Assembly: GCA_020137815.1 (NCBI GenBank)
Contig: CM035356.1
Coordinates: 3,245,063 to 3,309,062 of the forward strand
Source of the DNA: Hormiphora californensis
Lineage: Eukaryota > Ctenophora > Tentaculata > Cydippida > Pleurobrachiidae
Reading direction: 5' to 3'
Length of the DNA: 64,000 nt
Shown here: positions 17,191 to 31,300 of the stretch, in pieces
How the letters are laid out: every line of letters starts with the position of its first letter
Position numbering within the stretch: the stretch's first letter is position 1
Translations under genes and position numbers: made by a program
Notes under the pieces: generated by a model
What the model saw: only the letters and a program-made list of their open reading frames with translations
The model's database searches: none
Told to the model about the DNA's origin: nothing

Positions 17191-18913
17191 ATGTTGAAGT
17201 TTGTCAGTGTTGCGGTCCTCGTGGTGATGATGTCGTCCCTTGTCAGCGCTGATCAGGAGGGCTGTTCCTACTACGACCCAGTCCTGGGAGGTGTCTACGG
17301 TCTCTGTGATATGAAGGCCTACTGCAGCTACGGGTGCCATGTAAGTTCTGTAGGACACTCATAGAAGAATTATATGTTCGGTAACCAATTCTGGTTACAC
17401 AATCTGATCTCGGATAAGTTTTTAAAACAAGTTTAGACTATTAAAAAAGTTTGCTGAGCATTGAGCACGCTACTATATCAGTATTATAGGGCCTAATACT
17501 TATAAATGTCAACTTATCCTTCACACAGCGAAACCAATGCTGGAAGCAGTGCGGAAACGCCGAGGATATCTGTGTTCGAGAAACCCGAGCCTTCGCCCTT
17601 GCCGTTAACAAGGATGGTACGTAACTAAAGTATCTATTAGTTAACTAATAAGTTGCTAACTAATAACTATTAATAACTACAATAGCTCCACAGAAAACCC
17701 TGTCCAGTGTCCAGGCTCTGACTGTAAAATTATTAGAAATTAGAAACTATAATATCCCCTTCAGGAACTCTTTTAACCTGTGACTATCACTTCAAGAACT
17801 CTTTTAACCTGTGACTATCACTTCAAGAACTCTTTTAACCTGTGACTATCACTCCAGGAACTCTTTTAACCTGTGACTATCACTTCAGGAACTCTTTTAA
17901 CTGTGACTATCACTTCAAGAACTCTTTTAACCTGTGACTATCACTTCAGGAACTCTTTTAACCTGTGACTATCACTTCAAGAACTCTTTTAACCTGTGAC
18001 TATCACTTCAGGAACTCTTTTAACCTGTGACTATCACTTCAAGAACTCTTTTAACCTGTGACTATCACTTCAGGAACTCTTTTAACCTGTGACTATCACG
18101 ACGATTGCAAGAACGAGATCGACTTCACCAAAGCAGGATCCAGGTAATAATAATATTAATAATCTCTATTATAATTTGGAGATGAACGACGTCGAAGTGG
18201 TGGTCGTTCGTTAGGCGGTATCTAAGCGACAGACTGCTCCTTCATAAAATACTTCATGTACCCAAAGCTGTAAAGCTGTTGCTCACACTTTTGGAACTTC
18301 CAGTGGAAGTTTGAAAATGTTTTTGAATGAGTTTTAACATGCCAGTCCCTATAGTTAACAATTCAGTTGCCATGACAACCGTGTTGACGTTGAAAGGGCG
18401 AAAAGAACCACCCGGCGAAGCCGGGTGGGTTATCAAAAGGCCTTACTTGAGGCGCACCCAATGGGTGCGCTAGTCTATATTATAATTTGGAGATGAACGT
18501 CGTGATGGCCGTTCGTTCAGCGGTATCTAAGCGACAGACTGCTCCTTCATAAAACACGTCATGTACCCAAAGCTGTAAAGCTGTTATATTCACACTTTCT
18601 GAAGTTTCAGTGGAAGTTTCTTAATATTTCGAATGACTTTTAACAGGCCAGTCCCCATAGTTACCAATTCAGTTGCCATGGCAACCGTGTTATTGACGTT
18701 GAAAGGGCGAAAAGAACCACCCGGCGAAGCCGGGTGGGTAATCAAAAAGCCCTTACTTGAGGCGCACCCAATGGGTGCGCTAGTTAACTAAATAAAGATT
18801 TTGGCCACACGACCAACTCGACATGTACTCTACGCAAAGTATTCTAAACTCCCTTCAATTTCTAAACTCACTAAACCATTTCCAGGTGCATCTACTCCGA
18901 CCCCAAGTGGTAG
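17191..18913 (+). CDS. small secreted 10-cysteine protein (four exons)
   Basis: Exons are 17191-17340, 17529-17616, 18074-18143 and 18896-18913. All junctions are GT-AG and the phases agree, giving about 112 residues ending DPKW and a stop. The ATG at 17191 opens a signal peptide (MLKFVSVAVLVVMMSSLVSA). The mature part has ten cysteines (for example GLCDMKAYCSYGCH, NQCWKQCG, TCDYHDDC, RCIYSDP), which suggests five disulfides and an extracellular role. AATAAA follows at 18937. I do not recognise the family. It could be a structural, immune or signalling peptide, and the sequence does not decide this. Intron 2 ends in a minisatellite that copies the exon-3 acceptor. Intron 3 carries a tandem pair of hairpin elements. 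Confidence 0.85.
17762..18104 (+). repeat. 31-bp minisatellite carrying copies of a 3' splice site
   Basis: There are eleven units of 31 bp: ACTTCAGGAACTCTTTTAAC then CTGTGACTATC. The last unit is the genuine acceptor (TTCAG|GAACTC at 18073/18074) and first codons (LLTCDYH) of exon 3. The preceding ten lie in the intron. Many units alternate TTCAGG and TTCAAG, suggesting a dimeric higher-order unit. Splicing to an upstream copy would put the exon out of frame and meet TGA within about two units. Confidence 0.93.
18168..18784 (+). mobile_element. element B, two tandem copies
   Basis: A unit of about 305 bp is present twice, the second copy starting near 18475. Both begin ATAATTTGGAGATGAACG and contain GACAGACTGCTCCTTCATAA. 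Both end with two perfect hairpins, ACCCGGCGAAGCCGGGT and GCGCACCCAATGGGTGCGC. The copies differ by scattered substitutions. This is probably a non-autonomous element family sharing its layout with element A: a CTCCTTCATAAA block, a GTTGCCA block, then two terminal hairpins. It lies in intron 3 of the small secreted-protein gene. Confidence 0.75.
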
Positions 18914-18936
18914 AGAGACCTCAACAAGAAAGCCCA

Positions 18937-18942
18937 AATAAA
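18937..18942 (+). terminator. polyadenylation signal AATAAA
   Basis: AATAAA lies 23 bp after the stop codon of the small secreted-protein gene, the expected position and strand for a short 3' UTR. Confidence 0.6.
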
Positions 18943-20099
18943 CATATATAACGGACACTGCTGCACTTCACCCTTATCATAATACATATCTAGCTGGTTA
19001 TAATATCTCTCTAAACAGACACTATAATATCTCTCTCCCCTCTGCCTGTTGAACTATGTCGGACATACTACCACCACCTCTTTATTGATCCTTTTCGCTG
19101 CTTCTTATATAGTGTTTCTCTCTCTCACATAAACACTTATATTACATCTCTCTCTCTTATTATTTTACTAGGTACCATCAACATCATGTATAACATATAT
19201 GAGAGATATTTTAATTCTCATGATATAACATGTTCGGAGAGTAATCTTGAGTGGGCTGTTAGCTTTTAAATCCAAAACAGAATTGTTATGTTTAAATTTT
19301 GAATTTCTTGATGCCAATACATAATGCTCTCTTGAATTTGTACCATAAAGGATGACTACAAAATATACCATGCACAGGACAAGTACATCAAAGCAACGGA
19401 AAGCCTATCGTTTCCCTTTTCAAACCCAATTTATCAAACACACAAACTGTTCCATGGTTGTTCATTATATGTCCCAGTTACTATGGTAACTGACCAGGGT
19501 TCAGTTGTCCGATAAACAATGATATAATGGTACTCCTTCATGTTGTTTTTCATATGGATCATACTGCCAACTTACCTTTTTCGAATAAAAAGGGTTTGAA
19601 CAAAACAACTGCGGCCAACTCATAGTTCCAGAAAATAATTTCGATTGATCAGAGAATTAAATGTGAAAACATTGGGATACTGCCTGACATCAAAAACAGT
19701 GTGGCGTGTAAGTTTTAATTTGAAGTCATGAAAAACTTAATCTTTTGGATAATAACGATAATATTTTAATTATCATGCCTAGCGTTTATATGCGTTCCGT
19801 GAAATGAGAATAGGACAGGACCGAAACCGTTTTATCACTGCACTATAACAAGCAGCCTTGCTATATCACATATTATAAGCAAAGCCAATTTATCTTTTCA
19901 GTGTCTTTAAAAATTTAAATAAAAACGTTCTTCATGATCAGCGACTCTCATCATTGCTGCATCAGTCTCGGCTGGTGTTTTTCAAAAACATATTGTCATT
20001 TCTGTCACACTTGTTGATTGACACTTGTTAAGTGACACTGGGTCAGTGGGTCAGTGGATCATCTACTGTCAGAACAGTGTCATGTATGGATCTGCTGAA
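18943..20099. other. intergenic, nothing recognised
   Basis: The stretch is AT-rich, with small CT-rich patches near 19100-19160. It lies between the 3' end of the small secreted-protein gene (+) and the 3' end of the annexin gene (-), so both 3' UTRs fall here. I see no exon, RNA gene or transposon end. Confidence 0.4.
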
Positions 20100-22363
20100 C
20101 TAGTTGATGAGGGCCAATAAAACTCTCCTGTAGTCTCCACTTGTATCATCCTGAACAGAGAGAGAAAGAGAGGGAGTGTTAATTACTACTTGGGTTGAGG
20201 GTTTACCATAATAATTGTCACTGAACTGTGTTCACCATAACACCCTTGTTCCATGGGCAGAATTCGGCAAAATTTAGGCTGAATTACGCCTTTTAGGCCG
20301 AATTCTGCGGCCGAATTACGCCGCAGAATTACGCCTTGTGCACAGGCCGAATTACGCCTAAAAGGCGTAATTCGGCCTTTTTGGTAGCCCCTCGGGAGGG
20401 TGTTATTCACACATCTAATTGATCAATGAAATAACTCAGTAGATCTCTCTTTCACACCATGCTTAATTAGGGCGTGAAAAACCATCTCACACGGAGTTTG
20501 TGCATCTGTGTGTCAGTATTTTTTCCCTGCCCGGGTGAATGCCGAAGGCATTCACCCGGATGCCTTTTTACTTTGTAAAAAGGCATAGCAGGGTTAGAAT
20601 TCGAAAACGACATTTTGGTATACTAACTAATCGGTAGAGGGACCATTTTGGTCACACTTTAGTTGCGAGGGCAACGGTGTAGCAACAAGAGCCGCGCACA
20701 CAGTTACGAGCTGCTCCTTCATAAACCACTTCATTGGCACGTTTTCAGGAAATGTGTGGCGCGCAATGTGGCGGCGTGGCGCGCAATTTATTGCTACTAA
20801 AACACAAGGATTTGCTCTATACTGTTTGTGTGATATATAAATGATCGGGATTTTGTGTCCCGCTTGCTGCTACAGCGGATCTGGTCATGATTTCCTTTCT
20901 TCATAGATTCACATGGCAGGGAAATTCAGCATTATGTTAGAACATAATGCAATTAATCTTGTTCTTCCCTTGGAACCGAAGTGCTCACTTTCAAACGGCA
21001 GACCGTTTTGCGGAGTTCTGCCCATGGAAGTAGGGGGTTATACACGGTTCCGTGGATGGTCATATATAAATAATGGGATAGAAAACGTTTAATTACTGTC
21101 ATGCTCAGACAGTTTAATTAGGAATGCTCAATATTATTAAATTAATATGATTTATACCTTGACATCTTTGGCAAGTTCACGGGATGTCAGTTTTCTGTAG
21201 GAATCCTTGATAGAAGATAGGTCCTTGTCTGCTCGGGTTACTATTATCCTCGTGAGAGTACCCTCGTCAGTGCCTCGTCCCTGATTTAGAATGTAATAAT
21301 ATATCGATTAGTTCCGATTAAAACTAATTAAAACTCGGGTCAAATCACTGTACTGTTGTTCAAACTGGGGAATGAGGGTCGAGCAAGGTTATCTACACTC
21401 TACATTCTACGGTGATTCTGGATTCATTAAATCCAACACACGAGGTGTTTATGTTGCATTAGAGACAGTCCACGTCTCATTCAAACGTGGACTGTCCCAT
21501 TTACAAGTCTGTGTTTGGCAGTACTAAATACCACCGCCGGTACTAAGGGCGCGATCACACCAAGATCTTCGAAAGAATTCTTTCGAAGCACCAAACCCAA
21601 TCACACCAAAATGTTTCGTTTGGTTCTTGCGTGCGGATGGCTGTTGTATGCTTTTCACTGTCGTCAGAGTCAAAAACTAGCAATAGACATACGCACGCAA
21701 GAACGAAACGAAACATCTTGGTGTGATTGGGCTTGGTGCTTCGAAAGAATTCTTTCGAAGATCTTGGTGTGATCGCGCCCTAAAATGTGATTCTTTTGTT
21801 TCCAAAGTTTGTGTGTGTATGCATAATGCCAATGAATGAGATCTGTTCAGGATTAAATTTGATTTTAATCAATCCATTCTTCCACAACCGTGATCTGCCC
21901 GCTGTATGTTTCCCCTTCACTGTTGTACAGTAGGGCGTGTATGTGTGTGAGAGAAAGTGAGATTAGCAGCCAGAGAAGATATTAAAAATCTTGTTCCGAT
22001 ATGCATAATGCAACTGCTTTCCCCTTACAGTATTACCATAAGAAAGAAACCTGTACTAAAATAAAGCTTCAAGAATTCCGTATTCACCGGCTGAAAAAGC
22101 AGTTTTCACATGGTAAATCTTTCTAAGCTCTTTGTACAAGATTTCTTACTCAGTTTCTTGATTCAAGCTCTCCCTTCGCTAAGCTTTACACCTGTTATAC
22201 TTGTAGCTCTTCTGTAGGACGTTTGTCCAATGCGGTTGAGGTAATGAGGTATAATCCTCCATGACCATCCGGCACCCTCTGTTGCTATAATTGCCAGTAC
22301 TTAACTCCATTCTCCTCAAATCTCTTTCTGGGGTCTCTCTCACTCACTCTTTCTCTCTCTCTA

Positions 22364-22400
<37 letters not shown>

Positions 22401-25400
22401 CTCTCTCTCTCTCCGCCTTTTTTTCTGACTTCGACATTGAGCTCTTCGTTTAGCTTTTCAAAATATATCTTCATCTACAATCCAAAGCAGCAGCAGGCAA
22501 AACTAAAGGTGTAAGTGCCATGGTCTAGCTTTCTGGCCAACTAAGTTCCATTACAGTGCTGCTTGTAGTGGCATTACCGTAATAATATTACAGTAATAAG
22601 ACACAGACTTTGCATAACGTGTGGAAAAAAAGTTCATGTGTCAGCACGTACTAGCGCACTGATTGGCCACGGTTGTGCGTCGTCATACCGTATCTCCATT
22701 TTCCATTACCGTTTTCCCACTACAAGCGACCGGGTTAATTTTTCTGGCTCAATAATATGCTCTTTTAGTGGCATGAGATGTTTATCTTTGGAGTTCTTAC
22801 CGGGCTTATTGGATTGGCAAGTCTTTTGGAGACCTCCTTCGATAAAACATCGGTCTCTACAGATGAGTGTAAATTAGTGGAGGTTGGTGGATATCTCCAC
22901 GAACAGTGTTTCCTAAACGAGACTACAACATACTACAAATGTCCTCTATCAAATATTGTGTACAATGTGTCTCACGAGATTAGTTATAAGGAAACTAATT
23001 GTAGAGGTGTTGAATTCAGCACTCATTGTCCTTCTGATCCAGGGTTCTACCAGGCATGCGGGCATGAAGGTTGCTCAGAGTATAGAGAACTAACGGGTGA
23101 CAACTAAAAATTGTCCCTAATTTAAAACGGCTGTATAAATTTTTCCTTTTGAGATACAGCTTCGGGCCAGTTATAGAACGATTTTTCAGACAATTTTGAA
23201 TCGGAATAACATACTGCCAAAGTCTTAAAAGTTCATTTTCATTGCAATGACCATCAGGTTGTCGCATGTGCTCAACAAAGCATGTAGGAGGAGAATGCAA
23301 AATTCCTATTTTAACAGAACGACCATCCATGAAAGAATGTCAAATTATGTTGTTGTTGCCAGAATAATCTACTGCAGTTCAAATTAGCTCATTGAAGTTG
23401 GTTTGCCAAGTCTAAGTGATTTAAGTTTCGAATGGCCGGTTAAGGTAATAAACTAGGCAATTGTTACAAATCCTGAAAAGAATTGGGGTAGGTATGTCAA
23501 TTACGAGGCAGCGTTAAAAAGTTTAAAATTTTTACCGAAAAAAGGAAAATTGGTTTACAACCAGTGTTGGCTTTCCTTGATAAATTTTTAACAGGGTACG
23601 TATCTGGTTGATACCGATCAGAATGGATGTGTATCATGAAAGTTAGCCAAAGTTCATTTTTGACCTGAAAATGTTCATTTTGGACCAAAAATGTTCATTT
23701 TGGACTAAAAATGTTCATTTTGGTCTTTTTCTTCAATTTTGAGAGCTTTTTCATGAACGGGATCGTGTTCAGCAGGTCAAAATTAGTCGGTTACAACCGG
23801 AATTTGCATTCCGACAAATAAAATCTCAAAAAGTTAAAATTCGTCTCCACTAATACTGCAAAGTAGGAAAATGTGCAAGAAAAAAAGATGAAAACAAGAA
23901 TTATTGCATTATGTATTCATAATGCTGTGTTTCCCTGCCCTACCGTTTCACATGTCAGTGACATTGTCACTGCCAACAGGATCAAGGCTTGGTCATAATG
24001 TAATGTGAGATGCATATGATCTAGCTGTCAGTATACTTCTCACATAGCTTAGAGTTAGCTAACTCCCAATCACATGACACTTGCTAACCAGCTTTTGACA
24101 TTCCAACTTAACTACTTATATAACATCTCACACTCGACTCGCAAGATGAAAATGTGAATGTAACACGCGAAACGCGCGGCAGAGCATTTCATGTTTTGTT
24201 GAGTGGTGCGCGCACACACGTCCATCAAACTGTGTCAATGAGGTGTTTGATGAAGGAGTAGCTCGTCACTGTGTGCGCGGCTCTAGTTGCTACACCGTTG
24301 CCCTCGCAACGAAAGTGTGACCAAAAAATGTCCCTCTACCGATTAGATAGTATACCAAAATGTCGTTTTCGAATTCTAACCCTGCTATGCCTTTTTACAA
24401 AGTAAAAAGGCATCCGGGTGAATGCCTTCGGCATTCACCCGGGCAGGGAAAAAATAAATTTTTCATTATAAAATAGAGTTCTGAAGGTACAGACTGGAAA
24501 TAATGGTTGTACTGAGTCTCATGAGGCGATTCATATGTGTGGTTTTTTCGAAATAACGCCCCAAAAAACATTTTTTGATATGAATATGCCCATATATGGG
24601 CATACATCGGCCCACGTAATTGGGCCAGAGTAGGACTAAAATTTTTTTACCAAATGTTTTAAAATGATCGTAGGAACTCATTCTAGGGGTAAACTATGTG
24701 AAAATTGGATTTGATTTATGAGTTGGGAAAAATAGCAGATTCTGCAATAGAAATGTGGAATGTACCAGTGCCGAAGATGAGATTGGATATTCTTATTTGA
24801 CCGTTGATGATCATACCACCTGTAAGATGTACGGATCCGGGGAGATCGTAAAAATTCAAGATAATATGAGGTGTTTTGATCCGACACATTCCGACTGTTT
24901 GAGCAGACAAGATCAGACCAACTGCAGTGATCCTGAAAAGGTTGTTATGCAGTGTCCCTCCCAGGGCTTCCCAACAACCATATCGTTCTGGGGTTATTGT
25001 GTGGGTCGTAAACTTTGTGATGATGATTACAATAACGTTTGTGTTGATCCAGAAATAGGCTGTACCATTCACAAGGGGCAGTTGTGTGATGACCATCGTG
25101 ACTGCAATAATGGAAGAGACGAAACTTGTAAAGATCTCACAAATGTGACTTGCATCAGAAGATTTCACTCTCCAAACGTGGAGAAGAACATCTCCCTACC
25201 ATTTCCATTGGAGTGGGTCATGGATGGGGAAGTGGACTGTCTGGATGGAATGGATGAAGATAAGGGTAATTGGAAGATATGCGGATCTGACTATTACACC
25301 AGGTATCAAGAGATAGGGACTGAATGCGATGAAGTTCTTCTCTGTCCTTTAGAGCGAAACTATATTGACTTAAACAGTCTTTGCGATAGAATAAACACGT

Positions 25401-28260
25401 GCTCGTTTGAGGAAAAACTGTGTATCGCAGCTCGGCAAACTGACGCTGATGTTACAAGCCTCGTCGATACTTTCATCAAAGGTCCCAATGAACAGTTCAT
25501 TCAGCACTGTTTTCCATTCGGAGCTTCTGACCTGGAGAGGAAGTTGGGAAAGTGCTACACAGTCGGACACACTGCTGGGCACGTCAAAACGGTTCTTGAT
25601 GTTCAACAACCTGTGTTCGTAAAGATTCCTGAAACCAAGGTCGATTGCTCCCATCTTTTTGGTGAAAACTATGTCTATGCTGCTTGCAACGATGTTTGTT
25701 TGAATGCTGAATGTCCGCTAAGGGAAATTCCGGGAGACACATGTCTAAATAAAAAGGATTCTGTAGTAGCCCTGGCAGCGACTGAGTTTCCAAGTAAAAC
25801 TACACTGATCAAAACGGCACAAGTCCCCGGATTCTACGACAACGAAATATTCCCGTGTGATAATGATAATTGTGTCTCCTATCGGGATGTCTGCAATCTT
25901 AAGGACGACTGTGGTGATGGCTCCGACGAGAAGAACTGCTCTAATCACTTTGAGTGCAACAACAGTAACATATTGGAACTCATACCGCTATCTTATGTTT
26001 GTGATGGCGTGGTACATTGCCGTTATTTCTCAGACGAGTGCTTTGAAGGTTGCCGCTCTACAAGCCAAAATATCTTCGAGAGCGAATTTCTCCGATATGC
26101 AAGCCCATCTATGGGACTTTTATCAACATCCTTGAACACTATTTCATTAATTAAATCGGTTTGGGAGTTACGACAACAAGAAACGTATGAAATGTTCCTC
26201 AATAAGCTGGCCATCACAATGATAAACCTTGGTGACTTGATGATTGGTGTATACCTGCTGCTCATCTCTTACTTTGACCATGCCTACAGAGCTGATGGCA
26301 ACTATTGCCAAGAGAGATATCAATGGTTTAGCTCCAGCGAGTGTTCCTTCCTTGGAGTTCTGAGCACAACTGGATCACAACTATCACTCTTCGCAATGAC
26401 AATGCTAAGCCTAACCAGAGTAGCAAACATCGGCAACCTCATCCAACGGGACTTATTCAGCTACAAGTCTGCTGCCAAGCTTGTGTTTCTCCTAGTTTGT
26501 CCTACTTTAGCAAGTTTCGTGATTGCAGTCACACCCATCTTGTCATTGACTGAGGACTACTTTGTGAACGGCTTGTACTATCATGAATCACCGCTCTTCA
26601 TCAGGCCCGTAACTAAGATTAACCACTATAAAGTTTTCAAGGAGTACTTTGGAGGGCGGTCAGTGTCGTGGGAGAAAGCATCGTTTTCCTGGGAAGTGAT
26701 CCGTTCAACAGTCAAAGACATGTTTTCGTCAAATTATGGAGGTAATTACTGTTTTTAATTGTGTATCAATATATATGTTTACATGCTTGATTTTACAATA
26801 AATATAATGTTCTAAATCATTTTCAGGTATTCGAAGTTCGACTGTCCATTTTTATGGCAATGATGGTGTGTGCATTTTCAAGTATCTGGTTACCCGAGAT
26901 GACCCCCAATGGGTGTTTTCAACAACCATCCTAATGATTAATTTCTTGTGTTTCATCTTGATTTTGCTGAGCTATGTATACATCAACTTGAAAACGCAGC
27001 AATCCAGCCGGAATGTGGGAGCTGCTGCAGGTGGTCGAAGCAATAACAAAGCACTGCAAGCAAAAATATCAGCAATTATCCTAACAGACTTTTTTTGCTG
27101 GATTCCATTGAGCATTGTTGCATTTCTTCATCTCTCAGAAGCTGTAAATGCGTCAACTTGGTATCCCTTCTTTTCGATTCTTATCCTTCCCATCAACTCG
27201 GTTATCAATCCCTTGTTGTATGACTCCAATTTCTACTTTGGTCTTCTAAGTATTCCAACACAAGCTATACGTCGGAGTACACGAAGACTAATACTGTTCA
27301 TACAGAATTCTATCGGCAATCATCAAATGCCTATGGAAACAAATCCCCTTGCCCAAGAAACGGCGCTTTGAAAATGCGACCAGTGATTAAATGACGGACA
27401 ATTGGGACAATGAAAAACCGTTTAGAGACTATCATTTATTATCAAGAATATGTATGTGTTAGTTATACTGTGTTGGTATCAACTTAATTTGAGATCAACA
27501 ATGACAATGAGCAAAGTATCTTGTGTGAATATTATGTTACCCTCTGTAATTACTGAATTAAGCTGTTTTATCTGTATTTCTATTTTCTAGGCATGACTGC
27601 TTTGAGTCATTACCGTACGACGTACGACAAATATACAGAAATTTAAATGCAACCTACAGATCTCGTTGATAATGAAATTATAATTAACCCTTATCCGCGC
27701 TATAATAGCTCACGGAGCATATAGTCACGGGGTGACTTCGTAAGCAACAGATCTCAAGTCTTGGTAACCTAGATACACTTTGGTTACGAAGTTACTCCTC
27801 CCTTGCCAGCTCGTGAAGGTCACGGGGCGACCTTTAGAGGGGTTATTACTTATTTCATAGCCAAAGATAAACATACCTCCATGGTTGGTTACCATGGTGA
27901 CCAACTCTTTCGTAACCTACCTCCATGGCGGCCTTCAGCTCGTAGGCAGCGTAGTAGTTGAAGTCTCGTGCCACGAGGAGGAGAGATGTGAAGCAGTCTT
28001 TGACATGGTGACCTGTCATCTCAGCTAACACCGTAACCAGTTCATCTGCTGTCTCCTATATGGTAAAATGGAAATTAGGGCCGGAGTCTCAACAGGGAAT
28101 AGAAGGGATCAGTCTCAATTAATAGATCCTACAATTGTATACACTATTATGCCAAAAACTAACAGAAATTAGTTGGCTGAAAAGGTGACCACTTTTGTTG
28201 ACAAATTGACACCTTTGCCCTCTCCGGGTTTCATCATTATCTTTCCCTCTCTAATTTCTA

Positions 28261-28336
<76 letters not shown>

Positions 28337-31300
28337 TCTCTTTCTCTTCCTCCCTATCTCTCTCTCTATCTCTCTTCTCAAACTCCCTGATTTACCCCCT
28401 GATTTTCCCAATTATAATAAATCGATGATATCCGTAACCCGGGCCGGGCAAAGGTGTCAATTTGTCAACAAAAGTGGTCACCTTTTCAGCCAACTAATTT
28501 CTGTTAGTTTTTGGCATAATTGGGGTACATTTTTGGTATTTTCTGATGTGAAATACAATGTAAGACATGTCTGGACGTAGCAGAACGTATAAAGACCGTC
28601 AGGAATCGCTAAAATACGAAAATTTTAATTTTGACGTCATTGTGACGTCATAGCGTGACGTCACGACGTTATAACGTCATGATAGGGAAATATTATTATC
28701 AGGCTCATTTAGATAAAGAGGCTGACCAAGTTTGAGATCGATTGGACAAGATTTGAGGTCGCTATGGCGAAAAACGCACTATCGTCATATCTATTTTCAT
28801 ACAGTCTTAACACTTCAGACGCGATTTGAGACCCTTAGAAATAGAGTTTTACAAATTCGCGATATAGTTTCTGAAAGTTTAGACGATTATCTTTCATAAG
28901 TGTGGTCCTCTTTTTCAATCAGAAATTGTCTTCAGGGTGTAAATTGAGCTCAAAGAAATTTGGTTGGTTTGAAAAATGTCTTATCTTTATGACAGTTTGT
29001 CAAGACGTTCTGATTGGACCTAGAACATGAAAACTATTCGTCTACACAATTTAAACGATTATCTTTCGAATGCAACAAACGAGAAGTGTCTATCTTATGT
29101 CGTTTTCTCTCAAAAACGATTATAAATTTGGTAAAATAGCGTCTATCCATAGATAGATACATAGATAGATACATAGATAGACCCGGGACACTTATTGCTT
29201 TTTTCACGATGCCATATCTCTGAAACTAAAAGAGATAGAGACTTGCCCTTTTAAACTACAGTAGATCTAGACTATGTGACACTGTATACCAAATTTCAGA
29301 CTGATTGGTGCAGTGGGGGCCTCGCTATGGGCGTCGAAAAATGCCATTTTTTGGCTAAACACTGAAAAAAGTTATTACTGCATTCTGGCACACGCGGCTG
29401 GGGGGAGGGGATGGTCACCTTTGCGCTTGCCAGCGCAGTGACGCATAAAGGAGCTAGGCTATAGTTTGGGCTGGGAGCTTAAAGAGAATGCTTCGACTGG
29501 ATAAGTGAAACGAGATGGATAATAAAAAGTTGTGTATTTCTGTACCATGAAATAGGTTCTTTGCAGAGCGTCGATCCTCTTGAGAGAGATACTGGTTAGG
29601 AAAGTTGCTATTCCATCAACATTCTGCCCCTCCATGAGACCCTTCATCTCGGTCAGATCAGCAGCCTGCTGGGAGTCTGGCACTGTGGTCTCATTCATCA
29701 CACCACGATCCAGAACACCCAATAGGAAGGTCTTTAGTGTTCCGTCTGTCTCGCTCACTATCCTATCTCGGAGCTTCTCGCTGTAGACTAATAGGGGAAA
29801 TAGTTATAGTTAAAGTAGTGGAATTTATCGGATATTTAAAGTTATCATTCTTATCCATATAATTCCATCCTCAATTATCTCAGCCTGGTTATCTGATATT
29901 GCCCCAGCCTATACTACATATTTATCTGATATTCCACCGGGCTCCGTAATATGGAGTCAATATTATCCCCTGATATTTAGCAAAAAGCTATAACAAAACT
30001 ATATAACCCCAATATCCCCCGATAATCCGATATATGTAGTAGTTATCTTATAGGTACAGTCGGACCCCGATTTAACGGCCCCCGATTTAGCGGCACCCCG
30101 ATTTAACGGCAGGATAAATTTCCCCCAACAATTTTTTCAAAATTTTTTCGAAAATTTTTTGAAAATTTTTTGAAAATTTTCCAAAGGTGTTTAAACCACG
30201 TCCGAATCGTGTTTCGAATCGGTGCATCTTATTGCAGGTCTTACCCGTAATTAGACGGTTCGAAACGAACAGATATGTGATCCCCATGAGGCCAATCGAG
30301 TCGCAATTTTGACGCTTGTTAAACTGGCCCCATGGGGATCACGTATCGGTTCGTTTCGAACCGTCTAATTAGCGACAGGACGTGCGATAAGATGCACTGA
30401 TTCGAAACACGATTCGGACGTGGTTGATATATCTTTGAAAAAATTTCATAACTTTTTTTTGGAAAATATTACAGAATGATTGTCAATGCTTTGATCGGTG
30501 CTCCCCATGAATTTTCAGAGAAAAAGATATTTTGAAATTCGAATTCTTCCTCACTCCGCTTAAAGTGCCCCGATTCGGCATGGTATCACGTATCGGTTCG
30601 TTTCGAACCGTCTAATTAGCAGCAAGACATGCGATAAGATGCACTGATTCGATATACGATTCGGACGTAGTTGATATACCAGTACCTTAGAAAATTTTTA
30701 TAACTTTTTTTAAAATTTTCAAAATTATTTTATTTTTCTATCCAGAAATGATCATGTAATCAATACATGGACATAGCATTTACTTAGAGGTGTTTTAGTA
30801 TAGTATTTTGGACAAAAATAGGGTTTTATGGGCCAAATATGCTCTACCCCGATTTAACGGACACCCCGATTTAACGGACAAAACCCTTCCCCCGAGGGTG
30901 CCGTTAAATCGGGGTCCGACTGTAGTTATCTAATATGAGTTCCCCATACCTCAACTACCTCAAATATATAATTATCACCGCGTTAAATATTTGAGCTAAA
31001 CTGTAACTTACGAGAGTAGTAATAAGATTTGACTCCTCTCACGGTGGTGGGGTCCCGGACAGTGAGCATGAGACAGTTGATTAGTGTATCCTCGTTTGTA
31101 CCCCATCCTTGCTGGAGATGGGAAGGACGTGGAGGTTAGCGAATAAATCATATCCCTCCTCAATAAATCATACGCACAGAAAAGACATGTCTTTATAACT
31201 ATAAATAATCTAGAAAACTTATTAATATATTACTCTGTGCGGACCATCATGCATCTATGATTTGTATATAGAATCACACACATACTATTCGAGAGAGATA

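Noticed and set aside
23016-23330. 104-codon frame on the minus strand overlapping receptor exon 1
   Set aside because: It is antisense to the coding exon. The sense frame matches the paralogue's N-terminus.
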